Assembly (NCBI GenBank): GCA_022482815.1
Contig: JAKVOM010000001.1
Span: forward strand, 620,001 to 684,000
DNA from: Acidaminococcus sp.
GTDB taxonomy: Bacteria; Bacillota; Negativicutes; Acidaminococcales; Acidaminococcaceae
Direction: 5' to 3'
Length of the DNA: 64,000 nucleotides
Numbering within the stretch: position 1 is the first letter of the stretch; each line of letters opens with the position of its first letter. The position numbers and the translations under genes were made by a program. The notes beneath the pieces are model-generated. The model did no database searches. It was not told the origin of the DNA and saw only the letters and a list, made by a program, of their open reading frames with translations. Positions 17,355 to 25,548 of the stretch are shown piece after piece.

Positions 17355-18848
17355 TTATCTTTCCTCTTCACAGGGTACTTCAATCGTAATCTTGAGTCCA
17401 TGGGGCTGAACATTGTCTGCCCAAATGGAACCATCCATCCCATCCACCAGCTGCTTGACTACAGCAAGACCGAGGCCGCTGCCCTTGGCAGGATTGGTCC
17501 GTGCCTTATCTGTCCGATAAAAACTCTCAAAAATTTTGGTTCTATCCCCTTCGGGGACACCGGGACCATCATCCGTAAAGCTCATCTGTATAAAACCGGG
17601 TCTCTCCTGCTGCACAATAATGGATGCATGACCCATGGCTTCCGTTTTGTATTTCAGACTGTTGCCCAGGATGTTGCCCACAATTCTCGACATCTGGAGG
17701 CGGTCCATCTTAATCACAGCACGTTCTATCGCCGAAGAAAAATCAATCTGAAGACCCTGCTGCTCAAAATGATCTTTCTGGTCTTCCGTAAAATCACGCA
17801 GATAGGCAATCAAATCGACTTTCTCCCAGTTGTATTCCACCTGGCCCAGATCCAGTTTGGAAAACAGGAACAGCTCCTGTACGAGGCGGCCCATATTTTC
17901 CGCCGTATCAATGATCATCTTCACATAGTGCTGCTTTTTATCCGGCGTATTGGCAATGCCGTCCTTCAGCCCATACGCATATCCTTCAATCTTCGTAAGC
18001 GGGGTCCTGAGATCATGGGAAATACCGGCAATGAGTTCTTTCCGGCTCTGGTCATACCGCTCTCGTGTTTCCCGCGCTATCTTGAGCTGCTGGCGTGTCG
18101 TTTCAAAAGCTTGCATCGTCTTGCCAATTTCGTCCTCACTATATATTGGAACCGGCTTATCCAAATTTCCCTGTGCGATATTATTTGCTGTATCCTGCAG
18201 GTCTTCGAGCGGCCCGATTATCTGCCGGGAAATCCAACGGGCCAGGTAGATGCCCACGACAATCGTGAGGATCACTACAATAATGCAAATCACAGTAAAG
18301 GCTTTCTTCAAAAATTCCTTGGAACTGACATCAATATATTCCCCGTCGTGCACCATGGGAACTTTTCCGATGACGCCGACACGCAGTCCGGATTCATCGG
18401 AATAATAATGGAAGGCCAGTCCGTGATCACTCCAGGCAATAGAGCCCCTTCCTTCCGGAGCACCTTCCATGGCAGCCTTCATTGTTTTTCGCCCATCAGT
18501 CAGGTGCGTCTGATAATAAACAGATCCATCCGGTTTCAATATAACTACTTGATAACCAAGGTCGCCCAGGTGATCCGCCGCTTCCAGCACCGACCGTTCC
18601 CTCTTTTTATTCTTCGGCTCCCAGGAATCGGACCGTACGCGCAGCCGCGTCAATTCAAACTGAGTCGCCAGTGTCGGCCCGCTTTCCGGCCAGACAAAGG
18701 AGACCATAGAAGCGCGGTTTACGTTGCCAAAGCGCAGTGACAGAAAAAGAGCTACGCTCAGGACAAACATAAATGCAACAGGAATAAATATCATAATATA
18801 GTTGGACAGCAGCAGTCTCTTCCTGATAGAAAGATCTCGAAAATGCAT
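17355..18848 (-). CDS. Membrane sensor histidine kinase
   Basis: A 497-residue sensor. TM1 lies at about 15-38, an extracytoplasmic domain at 39-180, TM2 at about 184-204 and HAMP at 205-258. The HisKA phospho-acceptor is H278 in GISHDLRTPLTKIEGY, and the ATPase boxes are NILGNSLKY (N), DDGPGVP (G1) and GSGLGLAVVK (G2). It precedes and pairs with the OmpR-type regulator. The extracytoplasmic domain has no recognised ligand fold. Envelope genes immediately upstream (glycosyltransferase, epimerase) hint at an envelope signal. Confidence 0.94.
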   Translation of the reverse strand: MHFRDLSIRKRLLLSNYIMIFIPVAFMFVLSVALFLSLRFGNVNRASMVSFVWPESGPTLATQFELTRLRVRSDSWEPKNKKRERSVLEAADHLGDLGYQVVILKPDGSVYYQTHLTDGRKTMKAAMEGAPEGRGSIAWSDHGLAFHYYSDESGLRVGVIGKVPMVHDGEYIDVSSKEFLKKAFTVICIIVVILTIVVGIYLARWISRQIIGPLEDLQDTANNIAQGNLDKPVPIYSEDEIGKTMQAFETTRQQLKIARETRERYDQSRKELIAGISHDLRTPLTKIEGYAYGLKDGIANTPDKKQHYVKMIIDTAENMGRLVQELFLFSKLDLGQVEYNWEKVDLIAYLRDFTEDQKDHFEQQGLQIDFSSAIERAVIKMDRLQMSRIVGNILGNSLKYKTEAMGHASIIVQQERPGFIQMSFTDDGPGVPEGDRTKIFESFYRTDKARTNPAKGSGLGLAVVKQLVDGMDGSIWADNVQPHGLKITIEVPCEEER

Positions 18849-18927
18849 TTCAATGCCTCCGTCACAGTAGTCTATTATTGTGTCTCATTATACTACATAC
18901 CTTAAAAAAAAGCAGAAAAGTAACGGT

Positions 18928-18989
18928 CGTTCCAATGAGATATACCCGTCTTCCTGTATCTCGCGTGGGACACAGGAAGATGGAACGTT
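18928..18989 (-). terminator. Large inverted repeat downstream of the glycosyltransferase
   Basis: CGTTCCA / TGGAACG enclose TCTTCCTGT / ACAGGAAGA. It ends 3 bases from the glycosyltransferase stop. No U run follows, so it may stabilise the 3' end rather than terminate. Confidence 0.4.
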
Positions 18990-18992
18990 TAT

Positions 18993-20555
18993 TTAGTCAT
19001 CTGCTAATCTGATTTTATTTTTCTGACGGGCATTGGCAAGTTCGCGAAGGTCTTCTTCATAATCAGGATCTTCCGGTGTCAGCTTTTCAAAAATGATCCA
19101 CTTTCCATTATCGCTCACAAATTCCCAGGGACCCTCCACGTCTTTCAGGAAGCTTTGCTGATCACTATGATTAACCACAGCCAGTACCCGGCCGGAAAGT
19201 TCAGGAACATCCTCTATTGCGCGAAAAGGCATCATATTCTTGGCATTCCAGCTCAGCGTACCGGGAAGGATACCGGGAATATCCGCTGCACGTTTCAGCC
19301 GGTCTGCCGGTACCCCGGAATAGTAGGTCAGCGATACAGGATACCGTCCGCCATACGTGACGACTTTGAGCCCGTCGGAATGATACTTACGAATGGTCTG
19401 TGCCGCGTCATAGGCAGATGCCTTCCGGCATGCAGGAATCGCCACAAACCAGGTAAGGGCCAAAATCATCACTGTAGTCACACCGGCCGTCCACCGAACC
19501 ACACGAGTGTGGTTCTGAAGATAGGAAGAAAATCCTACAGCGAGCGGAACCATGTATGGGAACGTATATGTCATATATTTTGTCTGGACGATTTGGAAGA
19601 AGAGAACTACGATAAACGCCCAGGAGACAAAAAATTGTGTGCGGACATCACAGTCAGGGAGCCAGCGATTCCGTTTTACCGTTTCCCACAGCGTCTTCAA
19701 ATTATTTTTAAGACTGCGGGTATGCCCGGCAAGAGGCAGCGTAAAGGACCATGGTGCACAGCCGGCAAGGAACATCAAAATGTAGTAATACCAAACATTC
19801 TGTTTAGGATGTTCAGAAACCGTAGCTCTTAATACATTATGAACACCGAAGAAATTGAGCAGAAAATCTCCGTCATGAAGCATTACCATCGGGCCATACC
19901 AGACTGCACATATGACGATATACAGCAAAAGTCCCGAAAAAAACTTCATCCGTTTCATGGCCTTGAGATCATGTCTCCAGGCGAGGAAAAAGAGAAAAAT
20001 CAAGCCGGGAAGCACAAGCCCGATTGGTCCTTTTGTCAGTGTTCCCAGTGCAGCTCCTACATAGGCTGCGTAACACCAGCTTTTCTTGTTTTCCGTATAG
20101 GCAATCCAGAGCGCCATCAACGTGAAATTAAAGAACAAAAACAGGGTCATGTCGGTAATAATAGCTCTGGAAATGTAGAAAAATTCTATACTAGTAGCTA
20201 AAATCACACCGGCAACAAAGCCGCGCCGTTCATCGTATAAACGCCGGACAAACCAATAGGTCAGCATCACACTGAGAACTCCGCAGATTCCCTGGGGAAA
20301 ACGGGCGGCAAACGAATTGATGCCAAAAATTTTATAGGAAGCAATAAGCTGCCAATAGTAGAAAATCGGTTTATCGTACCAATAGTGCCCAAAGATCCGA
20401 GGTGAAAATAAATCGCCGGAGCGAATCATCTCTACAGCGGTTTCCGCGTAATTTGATTCGACAGGATCCGTTACAAGCAGCGCATGGTTGCCCACAAAGC
20501 AAAGTGCCACTGCCAGAAGAAAAAGCAGCAGGCCATAGCGACGACTTTTATCCAT
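18993..20555 (-). CDS. GT39/ArnT-like membrane glycosyltransferase
   Basis: A polytopic membrane protein of 520 residues with about 10-12 helices. The N-terminal loop DPVESNYAETAVEMIRSGDL... YWYDKPIFYYW is the signature of the ArnT/GT39 (PMT-like) family, which moves a sugar from a polyprenyl phosphate to lipid A or protein outside the membrane; the acidic residue in the DP-ES-YA loop is the usual catalytic site. The ATG at 20555 has GGGAGGG 9 bases upstream and overlaps the epimerase end by 8 bases. Sugar and acceptor are unknown; lipid A in the outer membrane is plausible. Confidence 0.85.
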   Translation of the reverse strand: MDKSRRYGLLLFLLAVALCFVGNHALLVTDPVESNYAETAVEMIRSGDLFSPRIFGHYWYDKPIFYYWQLIASYKIFGINSFAARFPQGICGVLSVMLTYWFVRRLYDERRGFVAGVILATSIEFFYISRAIITDMTLFLFFNFTLMALWIAYTENKKSWCYAAYVGAALGTLTKGPIGLVLPGLIFLFFLAWRHDLKAMKRMKFFSGLLLYIVICAVWYGPMVMLHDGDFLLNFFGVHNVLRATVSEHPKQNVWYYYILMFLAGCAPWSFTLPLAGHTRSLKNNLKTLWETVKRNRWLPDCDVRTQFFVSWAFIVVLFFQIVQTKYMTYTFPYMVPLAVGFSSYLQNHTRVVRWTAGVTTVMILALTWFVAIPACRKASAYDAAQTIRKYHSDGLKVVTYGGRYPVSLTYYSGVPADRLKRAADIPGILPGTLSWNAKNMMPFRAIEDVPELSGRVLAVVNHSDQQSFLKDVEGPWEFVSDNGKWIIFEKLTPEDPDYEEDLRELANARQKNKIRLADD

Positions 20556-21507
20556 GGACTTGTTCCCTCCCCTCGGCAAGTTCTGCCTGTACCACAGCGT
20601 GAGCGATTGTTCTTGCGAGCCCTTCCTGAAGCGGTATCATCGGTTTCCATCCCAGTCCGTCCCGTGCTGCCGAAGCATCCAGTACGGAACGGAAAATATC
20701 TCCTCTGCGGGCCTCCGCAAAATGATGACGAACGCGGCACCCGGCCTGACGTTCCATCTCATGCAGCACGTCCAGGAGCGAGACCTCTTCACCGGAGCTG
20801 AGGTTATAGATGCGGTTTGCGTGAGGCGTAAACAGTGCAGCTTCGATGCCTTCGGCAATGTCTCCGGCATAAATCCAGTCCCGCGTCTGACTGCCGTCTC
20901 CAAAAAGGGTAATTGGCTGTTTCATAGCGAGGCGCTTGGCAAAAATTTGGATGACGCCGCCCTCATCGTCTACTTCCCTGCGTTCTCCGTATACATTGGC
21001 GAAGCGCAGGATGACGTAGGACATTCCCCAGAGCGGTGCATACAGGGAAATATAATTTTCTGCCGTCTTTTTGCTCAGGCCATAAAATGAAGTAGGGTGC
21101 AGCGATTCATCTTCTTTCAGCGGCATATCTGATTCCGGTGGATTTCCATAAACCGCCGCCGAGGAAGCAAAAATAAAACGCTTTATACCATTTTTTGCCG
21201 CTGCCTCCAGGACACGGATCGTACCCATAATATTTTCTTCCGCGTCGTAACCGGGTTTTTCTGTCGAAACGTCAACTCTTATCTGTGCGGCCAAATGGAC
21301 GACCGCATCAAAATGCGATTCTTTCATAACCTCGTCCAGCTGCGGCCCCAAAATATCAACCTGCCGAAACAGAGCGGCTTCAGGCACATTCGTCCTCAGG
21401 CCGTGCCGCAGGTCATCTGCCACTGTGACGTCATGGTGATTTGCCAACAGACGCCATACCAAATGAGACCCGATAAAGCCTGCCCCTCCTGTAACCAGCA
21501 CGTTCAT
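20548..21507 (-). CDS. NAD-dependent nucleotide-sugar epimerase/dehydratase
   Basis: An extended short-chain dehydrogenase of 319 residues. It has the NAD-binding GGAGFIGSHL motif at 7-16, VVHLAAQ, the catalytic SSAAVYG with YGLSKK (Tyr-x3-Lys), and C-terminal FGDGSQTRDWIYAGDIAEG. This is the UDP-glucose 4-epimerase/UDP-glucuronate-like branch. The ATG at 21507 fits GGGAGGA 7 bases upstream. It overlaps the glycosyltransferase gene, so it probably makes or modifies the sugar that enzyme uses. The exact nucleotide sugar cannot be read. Confidence 0.88.
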   Translation of the reverse strand: MNVLVTGGAGFIGSHLVWRLLANHHDVTVADDLRHGLRTNVPEAALFRQVDILGPQLDEVMKESHFDAVVHLAAQIRVDVSTEKPGYDAEENIMGTIRVLEAAAKNGIKRFIFASSAAVYGNPPESDMPLKEDESLHPTSFYGLSKKTAENYISLYAPLWGMSYVILRFANVYGERREVDDEGGVIQIFAKRLAMKQPITLFGDGSQTRDWIYAGDIAEGIEAALFTPHANRIYNLSSGEEVSLLDVLHEMERQAGCRVRHHFAEARRGDIFRSVLDASAARDGLGWKPMIPLQEGLARTIAHAVVQAELAEGREQVHG

Positions 21508-21690
21508 ACTCATTCCTCCCGCGACCCTGCAGCCCGCAGTTTCCGTAAATTCCTACCCGGATACTTTCGGACCACGTCATACTAGAGTCAAGTATAAAGA
21601 GGAATTTTAAACAAATTATTAAGAAAATAAAAATGAATCTCCAACAATGTGTAAAAGCTTCCTTTACAGAGATTGAGAGACGTTAAATTA

Positions 21691-21718
21691 TTGATATATC
21701 TAGAATTATGAATATAAT
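21691..21718 (+). promoter_or_regulatory. Promoter of arsR-type gene, predicts a leaderless mRNA
   Basis: TTGATA (21691-21696), 16-base spacer, TATAAT (21713-21718). The first base of the ATG is 7 bases beyond the -10, where transcription normally begins, and no ribosome site lies between. Confidence 0.65.
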
Positions 21719-21724
21719 AAAAGT

Positions 21725-22039
21725 ATGGACATATTGGAAATTTATAAAACACTGGCTAATGAAACACGATTAAACATTCTTGCCTGGCTCAAGGAGCCGG
21801 CCAAACATTTTCCTCGTCAGGAATATGAGAATGATGGGAATGAGCCCTGGTCGTTGGGAGTGAGTGTAGGAAATATCCAGGAAAAAGCGGGCATCTCGCA
21901 ATCTACGATTTCCCATTATCTGGACATGATGCAGCGATGCGGACTGCTGAAAATATGTCGGCGAGGCAAAAGAACGTATTACCGCCGTAACGAAGAATTG
22001 ATTCAGGAACTGGCAGAATACATAAAAAAGGAGCTGTGA
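21725..22039 (+). CDS. Small ArsR-type winged-helix regulator
   Basis: A 104-residue protein. MDILEIYKTLANETRLNILAWL is the start of the ArsR fold and AGISQSTISHYLDMMQRCGLLKICRRGKRTYYRR the recognition helix and wing. No CxC metal motif is seen, so it is probably not a classical metal sensor. It has no evident ribosome site (see promoter). The last codons (KKEL-stop) lie inside the terminal hairpin of composite repeat copy E, so the repeat apparently set the stop codon. No partner gene is adjacent. Confidence 0.85.
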   Translation: MDILEIYKTLANETRLNILAWLKEPAKHFPRQEYENDGNEPWSLGVSVGNIQEKAGISQSTISHYLDMMQRCGLLKICRRGKRTYYRRNEELIQELAEYIKKEL

Positions 22040-22396
22040 AATAATGCGCGTGCATTATCTCACAGCCCCTTTTTCACGCTTTCCGCAGCCCGCCGTCCGC
22101 CCGTGGAAAAAAAGTTGCCTTTCATTAAACCAGACCGTCAGGTTGGGTATTCCTTTGGAACCTCCTTCCACGCAGTCGGAAGGAAGAGGCCACGAAGTGG
22201 CGAAAGATAGTACCAATCCAATGGGCATAAGCAAAAGGCTATAAGCGCCTTTTTAAAATAAAACCTGAAATTTAGGTTTTCTGCTAAATTTCAGGTTTTA
22301 TATCATATTTTATTTAAATCAAAACCTTCAATACACTGCGGCAGGCGAGGCTAAATGCCATAGGCCAAAAATGCCTTTTATTTTTTCACAGCTCCT
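22025..22396 (-). repeat. Composite intergenic repeat, copy E, carrying a second repeat
   Basis: Reverse orientation. The terminal hairpin GGAGCTGTGAAATAATGC / GCATTATCTCACAGCCCC starts at 22030, then CCGCCCGTGG; the central hairpin CCTGAAATTTAGG... CTAAATTTCAGG is at 22264-22295, the TGGCATTTAGCC-type arm at about 22350-22365 (reverse) and TTTTTTCACAGCTCC at the end. Between about 22110 and 22255 it is interrupted by a palindromic segment related to the 98-bp repeat at 3921-4240. It lies between the convergent arsR and His-rich-protein genes. Confidence 0.85.
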
Positions 22397-22417
22397 GCTG
22401 CATTCTGCATTCAATTT

Positions 22418-23299
22418 TCACTTATGGTGATGCGGTTTGGGCGGGCGATGATGATGATGTCCGTAGTAATAGGGATGATAGAAAGGAGATCCCCACCAGC
22501 TTCTCCAATATAGCTCATCCGCCAGCAACATCTGATTCATATATAATCGGCGCATATAAGCCCGATTAGCCATCTGCTGCAATTCTTCCTTTGTTACTAC
22601 ATAGATGCCCGCCGTGCCCGTATCCTTGGCGTCGCCGACCTGGGCTTCTACCAGGATATCCGTTTTCCCGAGTTTTTGCGGAATCAGCTGATTGTCTTTA
22701 TCCACCGTCAGTATATTTTCGTTCAAACTTTTGACCTGCACCGTATAAGGTACGTCCCCAGGGGTACGCAGCCGCACTACGCCCTTCTCCCCTACCTGCA
22801 GGTAACGGGGATAGACAAGAAGTTTCGTCTTTTTCATGACTTTTTCGGCAGAGCCGGCAATCATGCCGGGATTATCCCCATCAAGACGCCAGACAGAAGA
22901 TTGGTCCTTAGCCACATAGTATTCTCCGATTTGTGCCTTTGTCTTTTCATCATAGGCGCGAACACGACGGAAAAATTTATCCGTCAGTTCCTTATCCACG
23001 CGCAGATAATAGGGCCGGCTTTTGGCATCAAGGCCCGTTACTTTACTGTCCAGGCCGTTTAAACAAGCAGTCATTTTATTATAGGTCCGGCCCTTGACGA
23101 GGCAGAACTTCTTAAGAAGTTTTTCGTCGGCTCCTGCCAGCGGATCATAGATGACTTTCTCTTCTGCCGAAACAGCCGGTGCGGCTGCCGTCTGATTACT
23201 GGCACTTTGCGGCGGCAATGCTTCCGCAGCACTGCCGACACCGCACTGCAGCATTGCTGTCAGCACAGCAACACATAGCAGATAATACATTTTCTTCAT
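22418..23299 (-). CDS. Secreted protein with Ig-like region and His-rich tail, unknown function
   Basis: A 293-residue exported protein. The signal MKKMYYLLCVAVLTAMLQCG is followed by an Ala/Pro/Gln-rich linker. Residues about 160-225 (LLVYPRYLQVGEKGVVRLRT... NENILTVDKDNQLIPQKLGKTDILVEAQVGD) resemble a bacterial Ig-like (BIg2) domain. The C terminus is rich in Tyr, Trp and His (HPYYYGHHHHRPPKPHHHK), possibly metal-binding. AGAGGA precedes the ATG. No close family is recognised; it is probably located in the periplasm or envelope. Confidence 0.75.
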   Translation of the reverse strand: MKKMYYLLCVAVLTAMLQCGVGSAAEALPPQSASNQTAAAPAVSAEEKVIYDPLAGADEKLLKKFCLVKGRTYNKMTACLNGLDSKVTGLDAKSRPYYLRVDKELTDKFFRRVRAYDEKTKAQIGEYYVAKDQSSVWRLDGDNPGMIAGSAEKVMKKTKLLVYPRYLQVGEKGVVRLRTPGDVPYTVQVKSLNENILTVDKDNQLIPQKLGKTDILVEAQVGDAKDTGTAGIYVVTKEELQQMANRAYMRRLYMNQMLLADELYWRSWWGSPFYHPYYYGHHHHRPPKPHHHK

Positions 23300-23332
23300 T
23301 CTATTTTCCTCTTTTCTTCCAGCACACGCTCC

Positions 23333-23797
23333 TTACTCATGGATTTTAGCAGTCATCGCATCAATATGAATACGAAAAACAGTTGTTTTGTCCCAGGCCT
23401 GATCAACATAATTCGTACCTTTTTCAAGGAATTCGGGAGAAAACCGCTCAATCAGCCCGATCAGGGCCTCCTTCTTCTCATTTCCCTGCAGTTCTTCTGC
23501 CGTTCCAAAACAAATCACACTTTGGAATCGAGTTGTAAATTTTTCCGGCTTGACCTGAACCCCGATGCAGACCGTGAAAGATACGCGGGGATTCCTGCGA
23601 AGTGCTTCAACTTTCTTACCTGCATCACGGGCGCCGTGAATATAGAGGCAACCATTTCTGTAGTAATAGTTCACCGGAACGCCATAAGGATAACCTTCCA
23701 TTTCCGTAGTAGAAAGTACACCATACTCCCCGGCTTCAAGAATACGGACTGCGTCTTCCTGCGTTCCTTCTCTGTCCTTTCTGCGCATTTCCCGCAA
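23333..23797 (-). CDS. Pyridoxamine 5'-phosphate oxidase-fold flavoprotein (NimA-like)
   Basis: About 154 residues with the split-barrel FMN-binding fold. The start MRRKDREGTQEDAVRILEAG and the motif YGVLSTTEMEGYPYGVPVNYYY are typical of the NimA/5-nitroimidazole-reductase-like subgroup found in many anaerobes; KKVEALRRNPRVSFTV follows. The substrate is unknown. The TTG at 23797 is preferred since GGAGGT lies 7 bases upstream; the ATG at 23788 is the alternative. The next gene (His-rich secreted protein) starts 33 bases downstream. Confidence 0.8.
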   Translation of the reverse strand: MREMRRKDREGTQEDAVRILEAGEYGVLSTTEMEGYPYGVPVNYYYRNGCLYIHGARDAGKKVEALRRNPRVSFTVCIGVQVKPEKFTTRFQSVICFGTAEELQGNEKKEALIGLIERFSPEFLEKGTNYVDQAWDKTTVFRIHIDAMTAKIHE

Positions 23798-23895
23798 AAC
23801 TATCACCTCCAGCAGCTATTTCTACACAGGTTCTTTTTCCCTTATTATACACATTTTTAACAGTCCGGCAGCGCCTTTAGATAATATTTTTCAAA

Positions 23896-23911
23896 TGTTT
23901 CACGTGAAACA
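23896..23911. other. parS site 1 (outlying)
   Basis: TGTTTCACGTGAAACA, a perfect match to the Firmicute 16-bp parS bound by ParB/Spo0J. Flanks extend the palindrome by two bases on each side only. It lies about 3.4 kb from parB. Confidence 0.93.
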
Positions 23912-23927
23912 TTGATATAACTGTTTG

Positions 23928-24020
23928 GCTTCCACGGGCGACCCGCGGCCAGCGACCAACCTGCGACCTGCGCAAAAGGGGCTGTGAAATAATGCACGTG
24001 CATATTTCACAGCCCCTTTT
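23928..24020 (+). repeat. Composite intergenic repeat, copy F (right half)
   Basis: Starts within CTTCCACGGGCGACCCGCGG, contains CCAGCGACCAACCTGCGACC, and ends in the hairpin GGGGCTGTGAAATAATGC / GCATATTTCACAGCCCC with T4. The left half is absent. It lies 40 bases beyond the ompM stop. Confidence 0.85.
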
Positions 24021-24062
24021 GTCGGTTATCTTTCAGAAAGAGAGCATTTACGTACCAAACAA

Positions 24063-25324
24063 TCAGAAAGTTACGACGAGCTGGCTCCAGAGGGTGCGTG
24101 CATGCTGATCCTCGTGTTCCCCGCCCTTGCCTTTTAAATCATAGTAATCCAATTCGGCAATCATATTTTTTGCCAGTGTTACATTAGCGCCGACCTTGTA
24201 GCCTTTGAATCCATAACCTTCAAAAGCATCCCAGGCGCCGTCCATCGTGTGGGATATAGCCGTCGGGGCAGCCTGATCATAATAGTTGGCATAAATGCCC
24301 CAGCTGCCCGGTTTATCACTTTCCGCGCCTCCGTAACTGAGGCCGATAACGTATCCATCATCATCACCGTCTCTGTACTCATCTGCCAGGGCATCATCGT
24401 CACCCTTCAGATACATGGCAGCGACGTTGAATTTACCTGCCGTATAATCGGCACCGACAGTCCAGATATGATCATCATCATCCATACCGTTCGTCTGCAC
24501 ATTATCGGCGCTCAAGTAAGAAGCTGCCATATTCAAATTACCCCAGTTACCGCCGAGTTCTGCCTGCCAAAAGGTATCTGCAGCGCCCGTATTTGTTTCT
24601 GTCATCCAGCCGTAATGGGTTTCATTAGCCATTTTTCCATAGGCAGCAGTCAGGTAGGCATCGCCGAACGGAACCGTAGCCCGTATGGCATCCACCTGAT
24701 CATCATAGATGTAACCGTTTGCCAGAAATTCATCGTAACGGCCGGCTTTCACGCCGACAACGCCGATATTTCCCTGAAGGAATGCCCGCTGAAAGTCAGT
24801 ATCATTGTCACCTGATTCATTCTCACCCTGAAAATACTGATGGTTCTCCAACATGGCAGTATAATGCCAATTATCATTCACCTCGCCAGTAAACCAGATA
24901 CGTGTACGCAGGTCGGATTCAGATTTATCTTCTTCTCCATCAAAGACACCGCCGCTGTTATTGGCATAGCTTAGCTGTACTTCCCCAGTAATAGCAACCT
25001 TGTCGGCATTTTTTCGAGTTTTGCCATCCTAACTCCTAAGTTATCTAACTCATCGGCAAATTCACTCACAAGTTTGTCATCGGCGCCAATAGCTCCCTTT
25101 GCCAGGGCTTTAGCCACAATTTGTGCCATTTCGTACCGCGTCATCGTGCGGCCGCCCCTAAATGCCCCGTCAGGGTAGCCATCAACAATACCCGCGGCAG
25201 CCAGTTTAGCAACGGCAGCGTAAGCCCAATGACCGGCAGGTACATCAGAAAAAGGATTGGCAGCCGCGGCAGTACCGCTGATGCTGGCGGCCAAAGATAA
25301 GACAACAAGGATTTTTTTGTTCAT
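24063..25324 (-). pseudogene. ompM: SLH-domain outer-membrane porin OmpM, frameshifted
   Basis: Negativicutes tether the outer membrane to peptidoglycan through OmpM: an N-terminal signal, one SLH domain, a coiled region and a C-terminal beta-barrel. Here MNKKILVVLSLAASISGTAA is the signal and NPFSDVPAGHWAYAAVAKLA... RYEMAQIVAKAL the SLH domain. After LAKLEK the frame is lost at a run of six A (25009-25014); adding one A restores KNADKVAITGEVQLSYANNS and a barrel to the stop at 24063 with aromatic C terminus VTF. The restored protein would be about 420 residues, normal for OmpM. It is a true null, a phase-variable allele or a read error. AGGAGG lies 7 bases before the ATG. Confidence 0.85.
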
Positions 25325-25387
25325 AAAACAACCTCCTGAAAAAAAATAGGGAAATTAGTTTACTTTTCATATCTTTTTTATATTTTA

Positions 25388-25438
25388 GTTAGTTTAAACT
25401 AACAACGATAGTATACTTCTTTTCTGTTACATTTACAA
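25388..25438 (-). promoter_or_regulatory. ompM promoter and 16-bp palindrome at the transcription start
   Basis: TTGTAA (complement at 25433-25438), 17-base spacer, TATACT (complement at 25410-25415). Immediately downstream GTTAGTTTAAACTAAC (25388-25403) is a perfect palindrome covering the expected start point, a likely operator or 5'-end hairpin. Confidence 0.65.
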
Positions 25439-25548
25439 TAGTATTTGAAGAATTTTTTGTTAGATTCTCGAACAAATATAATTTATTTGCAATTTTTGTT
25501 CGTATAGCCTATGATTATCTACACATATTTTCGCAAGGAGGAGTAATA

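Noticed and set aside
17322-18740. 472-codon open frame on the plus strand
   Set aside because: Antisense to the histidine kinase, whose motifs are intact; no domain recognised.
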